A stretch of DNA of 7,188 nt from Gammaproteobacteria bacterium (GCA_019136395.1 JAGVUH010000038.1:1-7188); one strand, 5' to 3'. Shown: positions 1 to 6,057, counted from the stretch's first letter. The notes: generated by a model from the sequence alone, not told the origin. Program-made: numbers and translations.

Positions 1-930
1 CCGCCGCCGAGAAGTCCACATGGGCCGTGATGTCCTGGAGACCCAGATGGACGTAAGGGTTACCGTGAGCCTGGTGGCGATAATGGCAGACGAGGGACCC
101 CATGCCCCGCTCGGCCCGATAATAGTCGACCTCCTCATAGCCATAGTCGATCAGGAGCAGGAGCCCCTGACGCATCGCGCCGGCCAATGCCCCGAGCCAG
201 GGACCTAGCCGGAGGTTGATCTCGGAGACGTAGCCCGGCATCTGGGCCAGACCGCGGGCCTGCAAGTCAGCGACCGCCACCTCCAGGGCCGGGTCTTCCG
301 GGGGCGCCAGCACCTCCGCCCAACCCGGGTCCGCCGCGGTCGCGGGCGGGCGGACCCGGATTTCGGCCGGCTTGCCCGCGGCGTCGATCTGAAACCGGCT
401 GACCGGCATGGCGTCCATGACCTCGTTGGCCACCAGGACGCCCTTAAAACCCTCAGGCAGACCCGTGAGCCAATGAACGCGTCCGATCAGGTCCGGGTGA
501 CGGGCGGCCAGCAGGTCCTGCTGGCGTTCGCGCAACTCCGCCCCCGGCTCCAGGATCAGATAGCGCGTCGGCAGGCAATCCGCCCCCCTGAGACCATCGA
601 GGAGATCCGCCGCCAATTCGCCTTCGCCGGCCCCGTCAGCACCTCCTGGCACTGGCGGGCGAGGCAGAGCCCGAACAGGGGCGAGAGGCCCGGGGCGGTG
701 ACGAAATCCCCCCCGGGCCCGAATTTGCGGGCTCCGGCAACGTAGTAGCCAAGCCCGGGGGCATAGAGGGCGAGGTCCATGAAGCGGTCGAAAGACAGAC
801 TACCGCCCCGGGCCGCAGCCTCGGCACGGATCAGATCCACCAACTGACGACTATGGGTCAGGGCGGCGAGGTCCTCCCCCGCCAGGGGCCCAGTGCCGGA
901 TGACATCAGCGAGGGGACGGATAACGGCAT
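1..930 (-). pseudogene. midA: MidA/NDUFAF7-family SAM-dependent methyltransferase, frame-broken and cut by the left window edge
   Basis: The family (DUF185) contains class I methyltransferases; human NDUFAF7 methylates an arginine of complex I subunit NDUFS2, while bacterial substrates are less clear. Counting from the ATG at 906, the N-terminal half is typical: THSRQL (17-22), FMDLALYAPGLGYY (42-55), GDFVTAPGLSPLFG (66-79) and LARQCQEVL (82-90). At 631-633 the frame ends. It resumes two bases on as AGEGELAADLL and stays open for 210 codons to the window edge, through LPTRYLILE, LVANEVMDAMPVSRF, LLLIDYGYEE and MGSLVCHYRHQ. Relatives have about 10-11 residues between the VL and the GAGxG loop (GGGxILEL). 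These are absent here, so the break looks like a deletion of roughly 30 bases, not a multiple of three, rather than a one-base slip. The uncorrected frame stops at 556-558. The start could be 930 or 906; neither has a clear ribosome-binding site. A real pseudogene and an assembly error cannot be told apart here. Confidence 0.75.
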
Positions 931-967
931 CGTCGGGGTGGGGAAATAGCTAAAATCAGAAAAACCC
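931..967. promoter_or_regulatory. 37-base divergent promoter region between midA and folM
   Basis: Both divergent genes must start transcription in or beside this short AT-rich gap. On the plus strand TAAAAT (951-956) matches a sigma-70 -10 element at five of six positions and lies 11 bases before the folM ATG at 968. If it is used, the transcript would have a leader of only about five bases. No Shine-Dalgarno sequence precedes the folM ATG, which fits a near-leaderless message. No convincing -35 hexamer is visible. On the minus strand the same gap is AT-rich, but I cannot single out a hexamer. The promoter call is inferred from position and composition. Confidence 0.35.
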
Positions 968-1771
968 ATGATACAGGCAGACCCGCCCTTGGCCCAGACA
1001 TCCCCCTCCCCGCCCCGAAACGCTCCCCCAGACCTGTCCGGCAAGGTCGCCCTGGTCACCGGCGCCGCCCATCGCATCGGCGCCGAGATCGCCCGGACCC
1101 TCCATGCCGCGGGGGCGGATCTCGCCCTCCATTATCGCCGTTCGGCTGACGGCGCCCAGGCCCTGCAACGGGAACTGGAACTGACCCGGCCGGGCTCGGT
1201 TCTGCTCCTCGAAGCCGACCTGCACCTTTGCCAGGCCTTCCCCGACCTGATAGCCCGCATTCAGGCCTTCCGCGGCCGCCTGGACATCCTGATCAACAAC
1301 GCCTCCAGCTTCTATCCCACTCCCTTCGGTCAGGTGACTGACGACCAGTGGGATGACCTCCTCGCCTCCAACCTCAAGGGGCCCTTTTTCCTCGCCCAAG
1401 CCGCCGCCTCCCTGCTGCGCGCCACCCGGGGTTGCATCGTCAACCTGGTCGACATCCATGCCGAACGGCCTCACAAGGACTACCCCGTCTATTCCATCGC
1501 CAAGGCCGGCAACGCCATGATGGTCAAGGCCCTGGCCCGGGAACTGGGACCGGCGGTCCGGGTCAATGGCATTGCCCCCGGCATCATCCTCTGGCCCGCG
1601 GGTGAGGGACCCGCGCCAGTCATCAAGGACGAACTCCTGGGCCGAACGGCCTTGGGACGACCGGGTTCGCCAGCGGACGTCGCCCGCGCGGTCCTCTTCC
1701 TGGTGCGTGAGGCGGATTACATCACTGGCCAGGTGCTTGCCGTCGATGGCGGACGCACCCTACAGCAATGA
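968..1771 (+). CDS. folM: Pteridine reductase, short-chain dehydrogenase family (FolM/PTR1-like)
   Basis: It is predicted to reduce dihydro- or biopterins with NADPH in the cytosol, as FolM and trypanosomatid PTR1 do. The 267-residue protein has the nucleotide-binding loop TGAAHRIG (31-38; PTR1 has the same loop with R/K before the last I/L-G), NNASSFYPTPFG (110-121), the structural Asn in ASNLKGPFF (133-141) and YSIAK (175-179) with catalytic Y175 and K179. The position 13 residues before the tyrosine, serine in most of the superfamily, is D162 in VDIHAERP. That Asp-Tyr-Lys set is the hallmark of PTR1-type pteridine reductases and separates this protein from FabG. The C-terminus YITGQVLAVDGG is intact. 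About 22 proline-rich residues precede the usual start of the fold, but no later in-frame ATG precedes the TGAAHRIG loop, so the start at 968 stands despite lacking a ribosome-binding site. The neighbouring midA is divergent. Confidence 0.88.
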   Translation: MIQADPPLAQTSPSPPRNAPPDLSGKVALVTGAAHRIGAEIARTLHAAGADLALHYRRSADGAQALQRELELTRPGSVLLLEADLHLCQAFPDLIARIQAFRGRLDILINNASSFYPTPFGQVTDDQWDDLLASNLKGPFFLAQAAASLLRATRGCIVNLVDIHAERPHKDYPVYSIAKAGNAMMVKALARELGPAVRVNGIAPGIILWPAGEGPAPVIKDELLGRTALGRPGSPADVARAVLFLVREADYITGQVLAVDGGRTLQQ

Positions 1772-1955
1772 ATCCCAGCGCCCCCATTACGGCCTTTACC
1801 GCACCAACTCAATGAATTTCATAATGATAGAATGCGGCGACGGCGAAAATTTACCAACGGCGCAAGCGCAGAAAAGTTAGAATTTACTTAAATAGCTTCG
1901 GCCCCGGACCCACCCTTCCAGGCCAGCGCCACAGAACCCAGACGAGCAGGACTCC
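1772..1955 (+). promoter_or_regulatory. AT-rich leader with overlapping palindromes upstream of the methionine-rich pair
   Basis: This 184-base gap is much more AT-rich than its surroundings, especially 1805-1895. ATGAATTTCAT (1812-1822) is a perfect 11-base palindrome. It overlaps a second one, TCATAATGA (1819-1827), so ATGA/TCAT/ATGA half-sites alternate. ATAATGATA (1821-1829) equals one half of the classical Fur-box consensus, but the other half is not present. TAGAAT occurs twice (1828-1833 and 1878-1883) and TTAAAT once (1888-1893); each could serve as a -10 element, though none has a good -35 hexamer at 16-18 bases. A ribosome-binding site AGGA (1948-1951) lies four bases before the ATG at 1956. 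Promoter and operator here are plausible but unproven. I see no terminator for folM. Confidence 0.4.
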
Positions 1956-2537
1956 ATGACGGAAGAAGACCACAAACCCGGCCCTGCGGTTGACGATGCC
2001 ATCCTGCAACAGCAGTACCGCCGGGCGCTCAGTTCCTTCGAGGGCATCATCCTCAGTGAGATCGAACTCACCCGTACCCTGGGTAATCGGCTGAATTACG
2101 CCATCCAGGCGGGCACCTTTATCCTGGCCGCCATCTCCATCTCCCTCTCCTTGCTGCTCTTCACCCTGACCTCTCAGGTCTCGCGCATTTCCGGCGTCGT
2201 CGATGGCATGAAAGAGCACTTCATCTCGGTGAGCAACCAGATGACCGCCATCAACGGGCTCATGGATTCCATCGAAAATCGCGTCGCGCTGCTGGAGAAC
2301 TTTGACTACCGCACGGCCGTCATGGATGTGGAAATGAGCAATATCCTGGTGGACATGAATCAGATGCGCGCCAACGTCGACGGCATCGATGCCACCCTGG
2401 CCACGGTCCGCAACCATATTGCCAACGTCTCGTTCAACATGGACTTGATGAACAACGAAGTGCAGATCATGAGCGCGGAGATGGGCCAGATGGCCAAGCC
2501 CGCGCGCACCATGAACAAGTTCTTTCCCTTTCCCTAG
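1956..2537 (+). CDS. Unknown single-span membrane protein with methionine-rich heptad helix (first of a pair)
   Basis: I do not recognise this 193-residue protein. Residues 1-47 are mixed-charge and probably cytoplasmic. One hydrophobic segment spans about 48-71 (TFILAAISISLSLLLFTL). The rest is a long helix, probably periplasmic. From residue 123 hydrophobic residues recur every seven positions without a break: M123, I130, M137, I144, V151, V158, M165, M172, M179, M186. A second stripe runs M127, M134, V141, L148, I155, M162, V169, M176. This is a 3-4 coiled-coil pattern with methionine in many core positions; there are 14 methionines overall. There is no cysteine, no signal-peptidase site and no catalytic motif. 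The chain ends in MNKFFPFP. AGGA precedes the ATG at 1956 at good spacing. The next gene follows after 23 bases and has the same architecture, so the two probably form one operon and perhaps a hetero-oligomer. Confidence 0.85.
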   Translation: MTEEDHKPGPAVDDAILQQQYRRALSSFEGIILSEIELTRTLGNRLNYAIQAGTFILAAISISLSLLLFTLTSQVSRISGVVDGMKEHFISVSNQMTAINGLMDSIENRVALLENFDYRTAVMDVEMSNILVDMNQMRANVDGIDATLATVRNHIANVSFNMDLMNNEVQIMSAEMGQMAKPARTMNKFFPFP

Positions 2538-2560
2538 CCTCCATTGGAGGGAATGCCAGC

Positions 2561-3109
2561 ATGATCAGAAAGCGTGAGGACCCCCGGCGGGCCATCGTCG
2601 AGGTCATCCAGCGCCTGGGGCGGGCGACTCAGCTCCACCTTGACGAGCGCCATCGCCATTTCAGGATCACGGACATCGTGCTCATCACCGCCTCGCTCCT
2701 GATCCTGGGCGGTGCCGCGTTCGACGTTTACCACGCCCGGCTGCTCTATCAGGATTTCAACGAGATCATCACCGATATGTACGCCATCCACGACCACCTG
2801 ATTGGGGTGGATAACGATATGGCGGATATCACCATCAACATGCAGGCCTTCGACAGCCACATGACCCACATGGACAACATGAACGACCGCATGAAATCCA
2901 TGGCCGCTACCATGCCACGAATCCGGGAAAATACCCGGCTCATGGCCGGGGACATGAGCAGCGTCGAGGAGAATATGCGCCTGGTCGGTGACGCCATGCT
3001 GATCCTGGATACCCGCATCCATAGCATGCTTGGCGGCGTGGGCATCATGCGTAGCCACATGAATCAATTTTCCCGGCCCATGTCCGCTTTCACCCCTTTC
3101 ATGCCCTAA
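2561..3109 (+). CDS. Unknown single-span membrane protein with methionine-core heptad helix (second of a pair)
   Basis: This 182-residue protein is also unrecognised. Its N-terminus is strongly basic (MIRKREDPRR; HRHFR at 31-35) and is followed by one membrane segment at about 37-57, so the positive-inside rule puts the remainder in the periplasm. That part holds 18 of the 19 methionines. Core positions repeat every seven residues: M104, M111, M118, T125, M132, M139, M146, I153, V160, M167, M174, M181, with a second stripe M107, M114, I121, M128, V135, V142, L149, M156, M163, F170. An earlier stripe M73, L80, M87, M94, M101 joins it through a three-residue register shift. Histidine, methionine and aspartate cluster at 99-114. 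The chain ends in MSAFTPFMP, like its partner, and from membrane segment to C-terminus both measure about 146 residues. GGAGGGA (2546-2552), eight bases upstream, fixes the start; the earlier ATG at 2553 stops after three codons. Confidence 0.85.
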   Translation: MIRKREDPRRAIVEVIQRLGRATQLHLDERHRHFRITDIVLITASLLILGGAAFDVYHARLLYQDFNEIITDMYAIHDHLIGVDNDMADITINMQAFDSHMTHMDNMNDRMKSMAATMPRIRENTRLMAGDMSSVEENMRLVGDAMLILDTRIHSMLGGVGIMRSHMNQFSRPMSAFTPFMP

Positions 3110-3183
3110 GCGCATCCATCCTCTAAAATAGTCCGATTGGCGGCAAGATCCGGACCGCCCCTTACCCAGGCGGAGATGCCCCC
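3110..3183 (+). promoter_or_regulatory. Probable promoter and leader of the ubiG operon
   Basis: TAAAAT (3124-3129) is a reasonable -10 element, identical to the one proposed upstream of folM, but no good -35 hexamer lies 16-18 bases before it. A weak inverted repeat, GGCGG (3139-3143) with CCGCC (3155-3159), follows; it lacks a T-tract and does not look like a terminator. GGAG (3172-3175), eight bases before the ATG at 3184, is the ubiG ribosome-binding site. Read-through from the methionine-rich pair is possible because no terminator separates them. Confidence 0.35.
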
Positions 3184-3903
3184 ATGAGCCATGCCGACCC
3201 CAACGTGGATCAGGCCGAGATCAGCAAGTTCGAGGCCATGGCCGCCCGCTGGTGGGACCCCCACAGCGAGTTCAGGCCCCTGCACGAGCTCAACCCCGTC
3301 CGCCTGGATTTCATCGATCAGGTAGCCGGTCTGGCGGGGAAGCGCGTCCTGGACGTAGGCTGTGGCGGCGGTATCCTCGCCGAGGCCATGGCCACCCGCG
3401 GCGCCCAGGTCACGGGTATCGATCTGGGGGAGATGCCGCTGCGCGTGGCGGAACTGCACACCCTGGAGACGGGCGTTGAGGTCCTCTACCGGCGGATCTC
3501 CGCCGAGGCCTTGGCGGCGGAGGCACCCGCCAGCTTCGACCTCGTGACCTGCATGGAGATGCTGGAGCACGTCCCCGACCCTGGTTCCATCATTGATGCC
3601 TGCGCGCGCCTGGTCACACCCGGGGGGCAGGTCTTCTTCTCCACCCTCAACCGCAACCCCAAGTCCTATCTGCTGGCCATCATCGGTGCTGAGTACCTGT
3701 TGCGCTGGCTCCCCCCCGGGACCCACGACTATGCCCGCTTCATTCGTCCGGCGGAACTGGGGCGTTGGATCCGCGCCGCCGGACTGGAGTTGAACCAGTT
3801 GACGGGCATGACCTATCACCCCTTGCTGGGTCAGTATCGTCTCGACCCCCGGGACCTCGACGTCAACTATCTGGCCGCCTGCCGGCGCCCGTGGGATAGC
3901 TGA
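3184..3903 (+). CDS. ubiG: Ubiquinone biosynthesis O-methyltransferase UbiG
   Basis: UbiG catalyses both O-methylations of the ubiquinone ring, on the 2-polyprenyl-6-hydroxyphenol and 3-demethylubiquinol intermediates, using S-adenosylmethionine at the cytoplasmic membrane face. The 239-residue length is normal. The family signature is complete: [12 protein letters not shown] (15-26), [16 protein letters not shown] (29-44), the SAM-binding loop VLDVGCGGG (55-63), the ribose-binding acid D80 in [16 protein letters not shown] (123-133), and [23 protein letters not shown] (starting near 151), which includes the segment thought to face the membrane. The C-terminal TGMTYHPL and DVNYLA are also typical. 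A ribosome-binding site GGAG sits eight bases before the ATG. The next gene starts seven bases after the stop, so the two are probably co-translated. In Pseudomonas ubiG is followed by the phosphatase gene mupP and a yciK-like dehydrogenase; here the middle position holds a different protein. Confidence 0.95.
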   Translation: MSHADPNVDQAEISKFEAMAARWWDPHSEFRPLHELNPVRLDFIDQVAGLAGKRVLDVGCGGGILAEAMATRGAQVTGIDLGEMPLRVAELHTLETGVEVLYRRISAEALAAEAPASFDLVTCMEMLEHVPDPGSIIDACARLVTPGGQVFFSTLNRNPKSYLLAIIGAEYLLRWLPPGTHDYARFIRPAELGRWIRAAGLELNQLTGMTYHPLLGQYRLDPRDLDVNYLAACRRPWDS

Positions 3904-3910
3904 GACGCGG

Positions 3911-4822
3911 ATGGGAGCCCACCGACCAGACCCCATGACCGTACCCCAGTCCCTGAGTCCAGACCCCTGGGGTTTCCCCAACCTCGCCTGCCCCCCGGGC
4001 TCCTCGACCTATTACAGCATCCGCTTTTCCCCACCCGCAGTGCGCGATGACCTCGCCCGTCTGGCCGCCTGGCGCCACCAGGTGCGCGCCATCCTGGAGG
4101 AGGTCAGGGACCCCGGGGTGGCGAGGCTCAAGGTGCAATGGTGGCGGGATGAGGCCCAGCGCCTGGTGGATGGCGTCCCCAACCACCCCCTGAACCGCGC
4201 CCTGCAACCCCTGGTCGCCCGGGCGGGATTGCCCATCGCCCCGCTGTTCGGGTTGACCGACGAGGTCGAGGCGGCAATCCTCGCCCGTGAACTGAGGGAT
4301 GCCGGGGCCCTGGAGGCCGCTTGCGACGCCGATCTGGGTGGCCATTTCGAACTCCTGGCCCGGGTCCAGGGCCACCAGGACCCGGACGCTCTGGCCGCGG
4401 CACGGTGCCTCGGCACCTTTTGCGCCCTGGTCTACCGCATTCGCGACAGTGGCTGGCTCGCCCGCCAGGGTCGGGCACCCATCCCGCTGACCCGGCTGAG
4501 GGCGGCGGGCCTGAACCCGGACCGGCTGCGCCTGGCCGAACACCGCGCCCGCTTGCCGGAGTGGCTGCCGGAACTCGCGCAGCAGGCGCGGGCCCTCCTG
4601 GCCAGGCCCCTGAACTTCGCCGGCCTGCCCGCTGGCCTGCGCCTGCGCGCCCGCGTTCTCGCCAGTCTGCTGGACGAACTGGAAGCCCTGTCCTTTCAGG
4701 TCGCGGAGCAGCGGCTGAGCCTCACCCCCTGGCGCAAGCTCTGGCTGGCCTGGCGGGAAAGCAGCCGCTCGGTCAGACCTGGCACCAGCGGGCCCCTGCC
4801 CTGGGCCAAACCCGGGTCCTGA
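3911..4822 (+). CDS. Squalene/phytoene synthase-fold protein, NDUFAF6-like, without the catalytic aspartate motifs
   Basis: The fold family makes squalene or phytoene from prenyl diphosphates, but this 303-residue member resembles the NDUFAF6 branch, whose human member is a complex I assembly factor. Family features seen: PPGSSTYYSIRFSPP (28-42), then LAAWRHQVRAILEEVRDP (51-68), LKVQWWRDEAQRL (73-85), HPLNRAL (92-98) and the late helix YRIRDSGWLARQGRAPIPL (175-193). True synthases carry two DxxxD magnesium-diphosphate sites. Here the first is replaced by RHQVRAILEEV, and the second keeps only RD before GR..IPL. The QWWRD signature with a preceding DP is typical of the NDUFAF6-like proteins of proteobacteria. 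The position between ubiG and a yciK-like gene suggests a role linked to quinone or respiratory-complex maturation, which is inference. The start could be 3911 or 3935; I chose 3911 because it directly follows ubiG with a seven-base gap, though neither has a strong ribosome-binding site. Confidence 0.75.
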   Translation: MGAHRPDPMTVPQSLSPDPWGFPNLACPPGSSTYYSIRFSPPAVRDDLARLAAWRHQVRAILEEVRDPGVARLKVQWWRDEAQRLVDGVPNHPLNRALQPLVARAGLPIAPLFGLTDEVEAAILARELRDAGALEAACDADLGGHFELLARVQGHQDPDALAAARCLGTFCALVYRIRDSGWLARQGRAPIPLTRLRAAGLNPDRLRLAEHRARLPEWLPELAQQARALLARPLNFAGLPAGLRLRARVLASLLDELEALSFQVAEQRLSLTPWRKLWLAWRESSRSVRPGTSGPLPWAKPGS

Positions 4823-4887
4823 CCCGGGGACTCGTCGTCACCCCTACCCTCCCCATCACCGACCGAGCCATCTTCCGTCCGATTGCC

Positions 4888-5559
4888 ATGGAACATTATC
4901 AAGCTGATCCCGATCTCCTCACCGGACGCGTCATCCTCGTCACCGGCGCCGCCGATAGCCTGGGAGCTGCGGTAGGGAAGGCCTGTGCCAGCCATGGGGC
5001 GACGGTCATTCTCTCCGACCTGGAGGAATCCCAGTTGGGCCCCCTCTACGACCGCCTTGTCGCCAGTGGCGCCCCGGAACCCGCCATTCTGCCCCTGGAC
5101 CTGGAAGGTGCGGACGAGGCCCACTATCAGGGCGTCGTCGCCACCCTGGCCCGGGAATTTGGTCGGCTGGATGGCATCGCCCACTGTGCCGCCTTCGCCC
5201 CCTTCCTCAGCCGCATCGATGACTATGACGCCAGCGAGTGGGAGCGTGTGGTGCGCATCAACCTGACCGCGCCCTTCCTCCTCACCCAGGCCTGCCTGCC
5301 CCTGCTCCGCCATGCCGCCGAGGCATCGATCGTCTTTACCGCCGACCGGGTCGGTCGGCGCGGCCTGGCGTACTGGGGCGCCTACGCGGCGGCCAAATTC
5401 GGCATCGAGGGCCTGATGCAGACCCTGGCTGAGGAGACCAAGGACCAGGGCCGGTTGCGCGTCAACAGCCTGGACCCCGGCATCATCCGCACCGGCCTGC
5501 GCGCCCGCCTCTATCCCGGGGAGAACCCCCACGAACTGCCCGCCGGCCAGGCCTTTTAG
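4888..5559 (+). CDS. YciK-like short-chain dehydrogenase, shortened at the C-terminus and with altered triad
   Basis: The N-terminus MEHYQADPDLLTGRVILVTGA closely follows E. coli YciK, an oxidoreductase of unknown substrate, which supports the ATG at 4888 although no ribosome-binding site is visible and the frame is open further upstream. The 223 residues contain a Rossmann loop TGAADSLG (19-26), the conserved N125 (INLTAPF), and YAAAK with Y166 and K170. Two key sites differ. The NAG motif is HCAA (99-102), and the catalytic serine 13 residues before the tyrosine is D153 (FTADRVGRRG, where YciK has FTSSSVGRQG). Aspartate at this site is also the PTR1-type arrangement, so activity may be changed rather than lost. 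After RTGLRARLYPGENPHELP the protein ends at AGQAF. E. coli YciK continues for about 35 residues (MPLYLWLMG and onward), and I find no continuation in the other frames. The gene follows its neighbour after 65 bases. Confidence 0.8.
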   Translation: MEHYQADPDLLTGRVILVTGAADSLGAAVGKACASHGATVILSDLEESQLGPLYDRLVASGAPEPAILPLDLEGADEAHYQGVVATLAREFGRLDGIAHCAAFAPFLSRIDDYDASEWERVVRINLTAPFLLTQACLPLLRHAAEASIVFTADRVGRRGLAYWGAYAAAKFGIEGLMQTLAEETKDQGRLRVNSLDPGIIRTGLRARLYPGENPHELPAGQAF

Positions 5560-5814
5560 CGGGGGTCAGCACTGTTCAGCCCGGCTGGAGCAAGGCCTTC
5601 GTTGCCCACTGACCGACTGTAAGCCGTTCCTCGGTCTTACGGACGCCTTGGCCGTGAGGTCCTGGTCAGGTATTCCTTGTGCCTCAGCCGTCAGGCTGCC
5701 TGTTTAATACGCGGCAGCCGTGTCCTGGCCATTACCCCTGAGCGTCAGCCATCAGACCGTCTTGCCGGAGCCTTGGGTTCCAGGTCTAGGCCCGACCAGT
5801 TACCCGCTGGAACG
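5560..5814. other. Gene-free stretch between converging genes
   Basis: These 255 bases separate the 3' end of the yciK-like gene from the 3' end of ccoS. I see no reading frame with recognisable protein content on either strand; the open frame starting near 5677 on the plus strand is antisense to ccoS for most of its length. Apart from the hairpin at 5619-5640 the stretch holds a short palindrome, CAGCC GTCA GGCTG (5685-5698), and three dispersed copies of CGTCAG (5689, 5743 and 5813) with unequal spacing. No T-tract follows either hairpin on either strand, so no classical intrinsic terminator can be named. It could be decayed coding sequence, for example the lost YciK tail or an old mobile element, but nothing confirms this. 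Confidence 0.5.
5619..5640. repeat. Inverted repeat / hairpin in the convergent intergenic region
   Basis: GTAAGCCG (5619-5626) pairs with CGG-T-CTTAC (5632-5640) around the loop TTCCT. This gives eight base pairs with a single bulged T, including three consecutive G-C pairs next to the loop. It could act as a bidirectional structure at the ends of the converging transcripts. The missing T-tract argues against a simple Rho-independent terminator. Confidence 0.5.
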
Positions 5815-6057
5815 TCAGACGGCGTCCGGGCTTTTCGTGGCCTTGGGCGCCGGATCCTGGCCGGTTTCACGGGTGGATGGCGCACCCTCGGCATCGGGAA
5901 AACGGCGGGGGTCCACGGCATCCTCCTCCATGAGGATGCGCTGACCATCACCCTCCAGATCGTCGAACTGGCCGGAGCGGGCGGCCCAGAAGAGGACGAT
6001 GACCGCCACGAGGCCGAGCAGGATCATGCCAGGGATCAAGCCATAAATGACGTCCAT
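5815..6057 (-). CDS. ccoS: cbb3-type cytochrome oxidase assembly protein CcoS
   Basis: CcoS is a small inner-membrane protein needed to load cofactors (haem and copper) into the cbb3 oxidase subunit CcoN. The 80-residue protein has one membrane segment (about 3-25, YGLIPGMILLGLVAVIVLFW) followed directly by the family signature WAARSGQFDDLEG (24-36) and RIL (40-42). The tail from about 45 (EDAVDPRRFPDAEGAPSTRE and beyond) is charged and proline-rich, and longer than in many CcoS proteins, which often end soon after this point. The ATG at 6057 is the only sensible start, because an in-frame TGA lies two codons upstream. A GAGGG lies 13 bases before the ATG, rather far for a ribosome-binding site. 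It follows ccoI after 29 bases on the same strand, the usual ccoI-ccoS arrangement. Confidence 0.92.
   Translation of the reverse strand: MDVIYGLIPGMILLGLVAVIVLFWAARSGQFDDLEGDGQRILMEEDAVDPRRFPDAEGAPSTRETGQDPAPKATKSPDAV

Noticed and set aside
1884..2417. Minus-strand open frame opposite the first methionine-rich gene.
   Set aside because: It is a low-complexity, Gly/Asp-rich antisense frame with no family features, and it overlaps a well-supported plus gene and its leader.
2534..3115. Long open frame on the minus strand across the second methionine-rich gene (His/Asp/Gly-rich translation).
   Set aside because: It is the antisense of repeated ATG, GAC, AAC and CAC codons of the plus-strand gene. 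The plus frame has a strong ribosome-binding site, a clear membrane segment and an exact heptad pattern.
3139..3159. Possible intrinsic terminator before ubiG.
   Set aside because: The stem is only five pairs with an eleven-base loop and no T-tract.
3106..3981. 291-codon minus-strand open frame opposite ubiG.
   Set aside because: UbiG is unmistakable on the plus strand; the antisense frame is open because of high GC at codon third positions.
4321..4887. N-terminal extension giving a 412-residue version of the yciK-like protein.
   Set aside because: The added 189 residues are Pro/Gly/Arg-rich and out of frame with the NDUFAF6-like gene they overlap. YciK proteins begin at the HYQ element near 4888.
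4696..5532. 278-codon minus-strand open frame opposite the yciK-like gene.
   Set aside because: It is antisense to a recognisable dehydrogenase, Gly/Asp-rich and without domain motifs.
5689..5818. CGTCAG repeats suggesting a CRISPR or iteron array.
   Set aside because: There are only three six-base copies, unequally spaced (54 and 70 bases), with no longer repeat unit.
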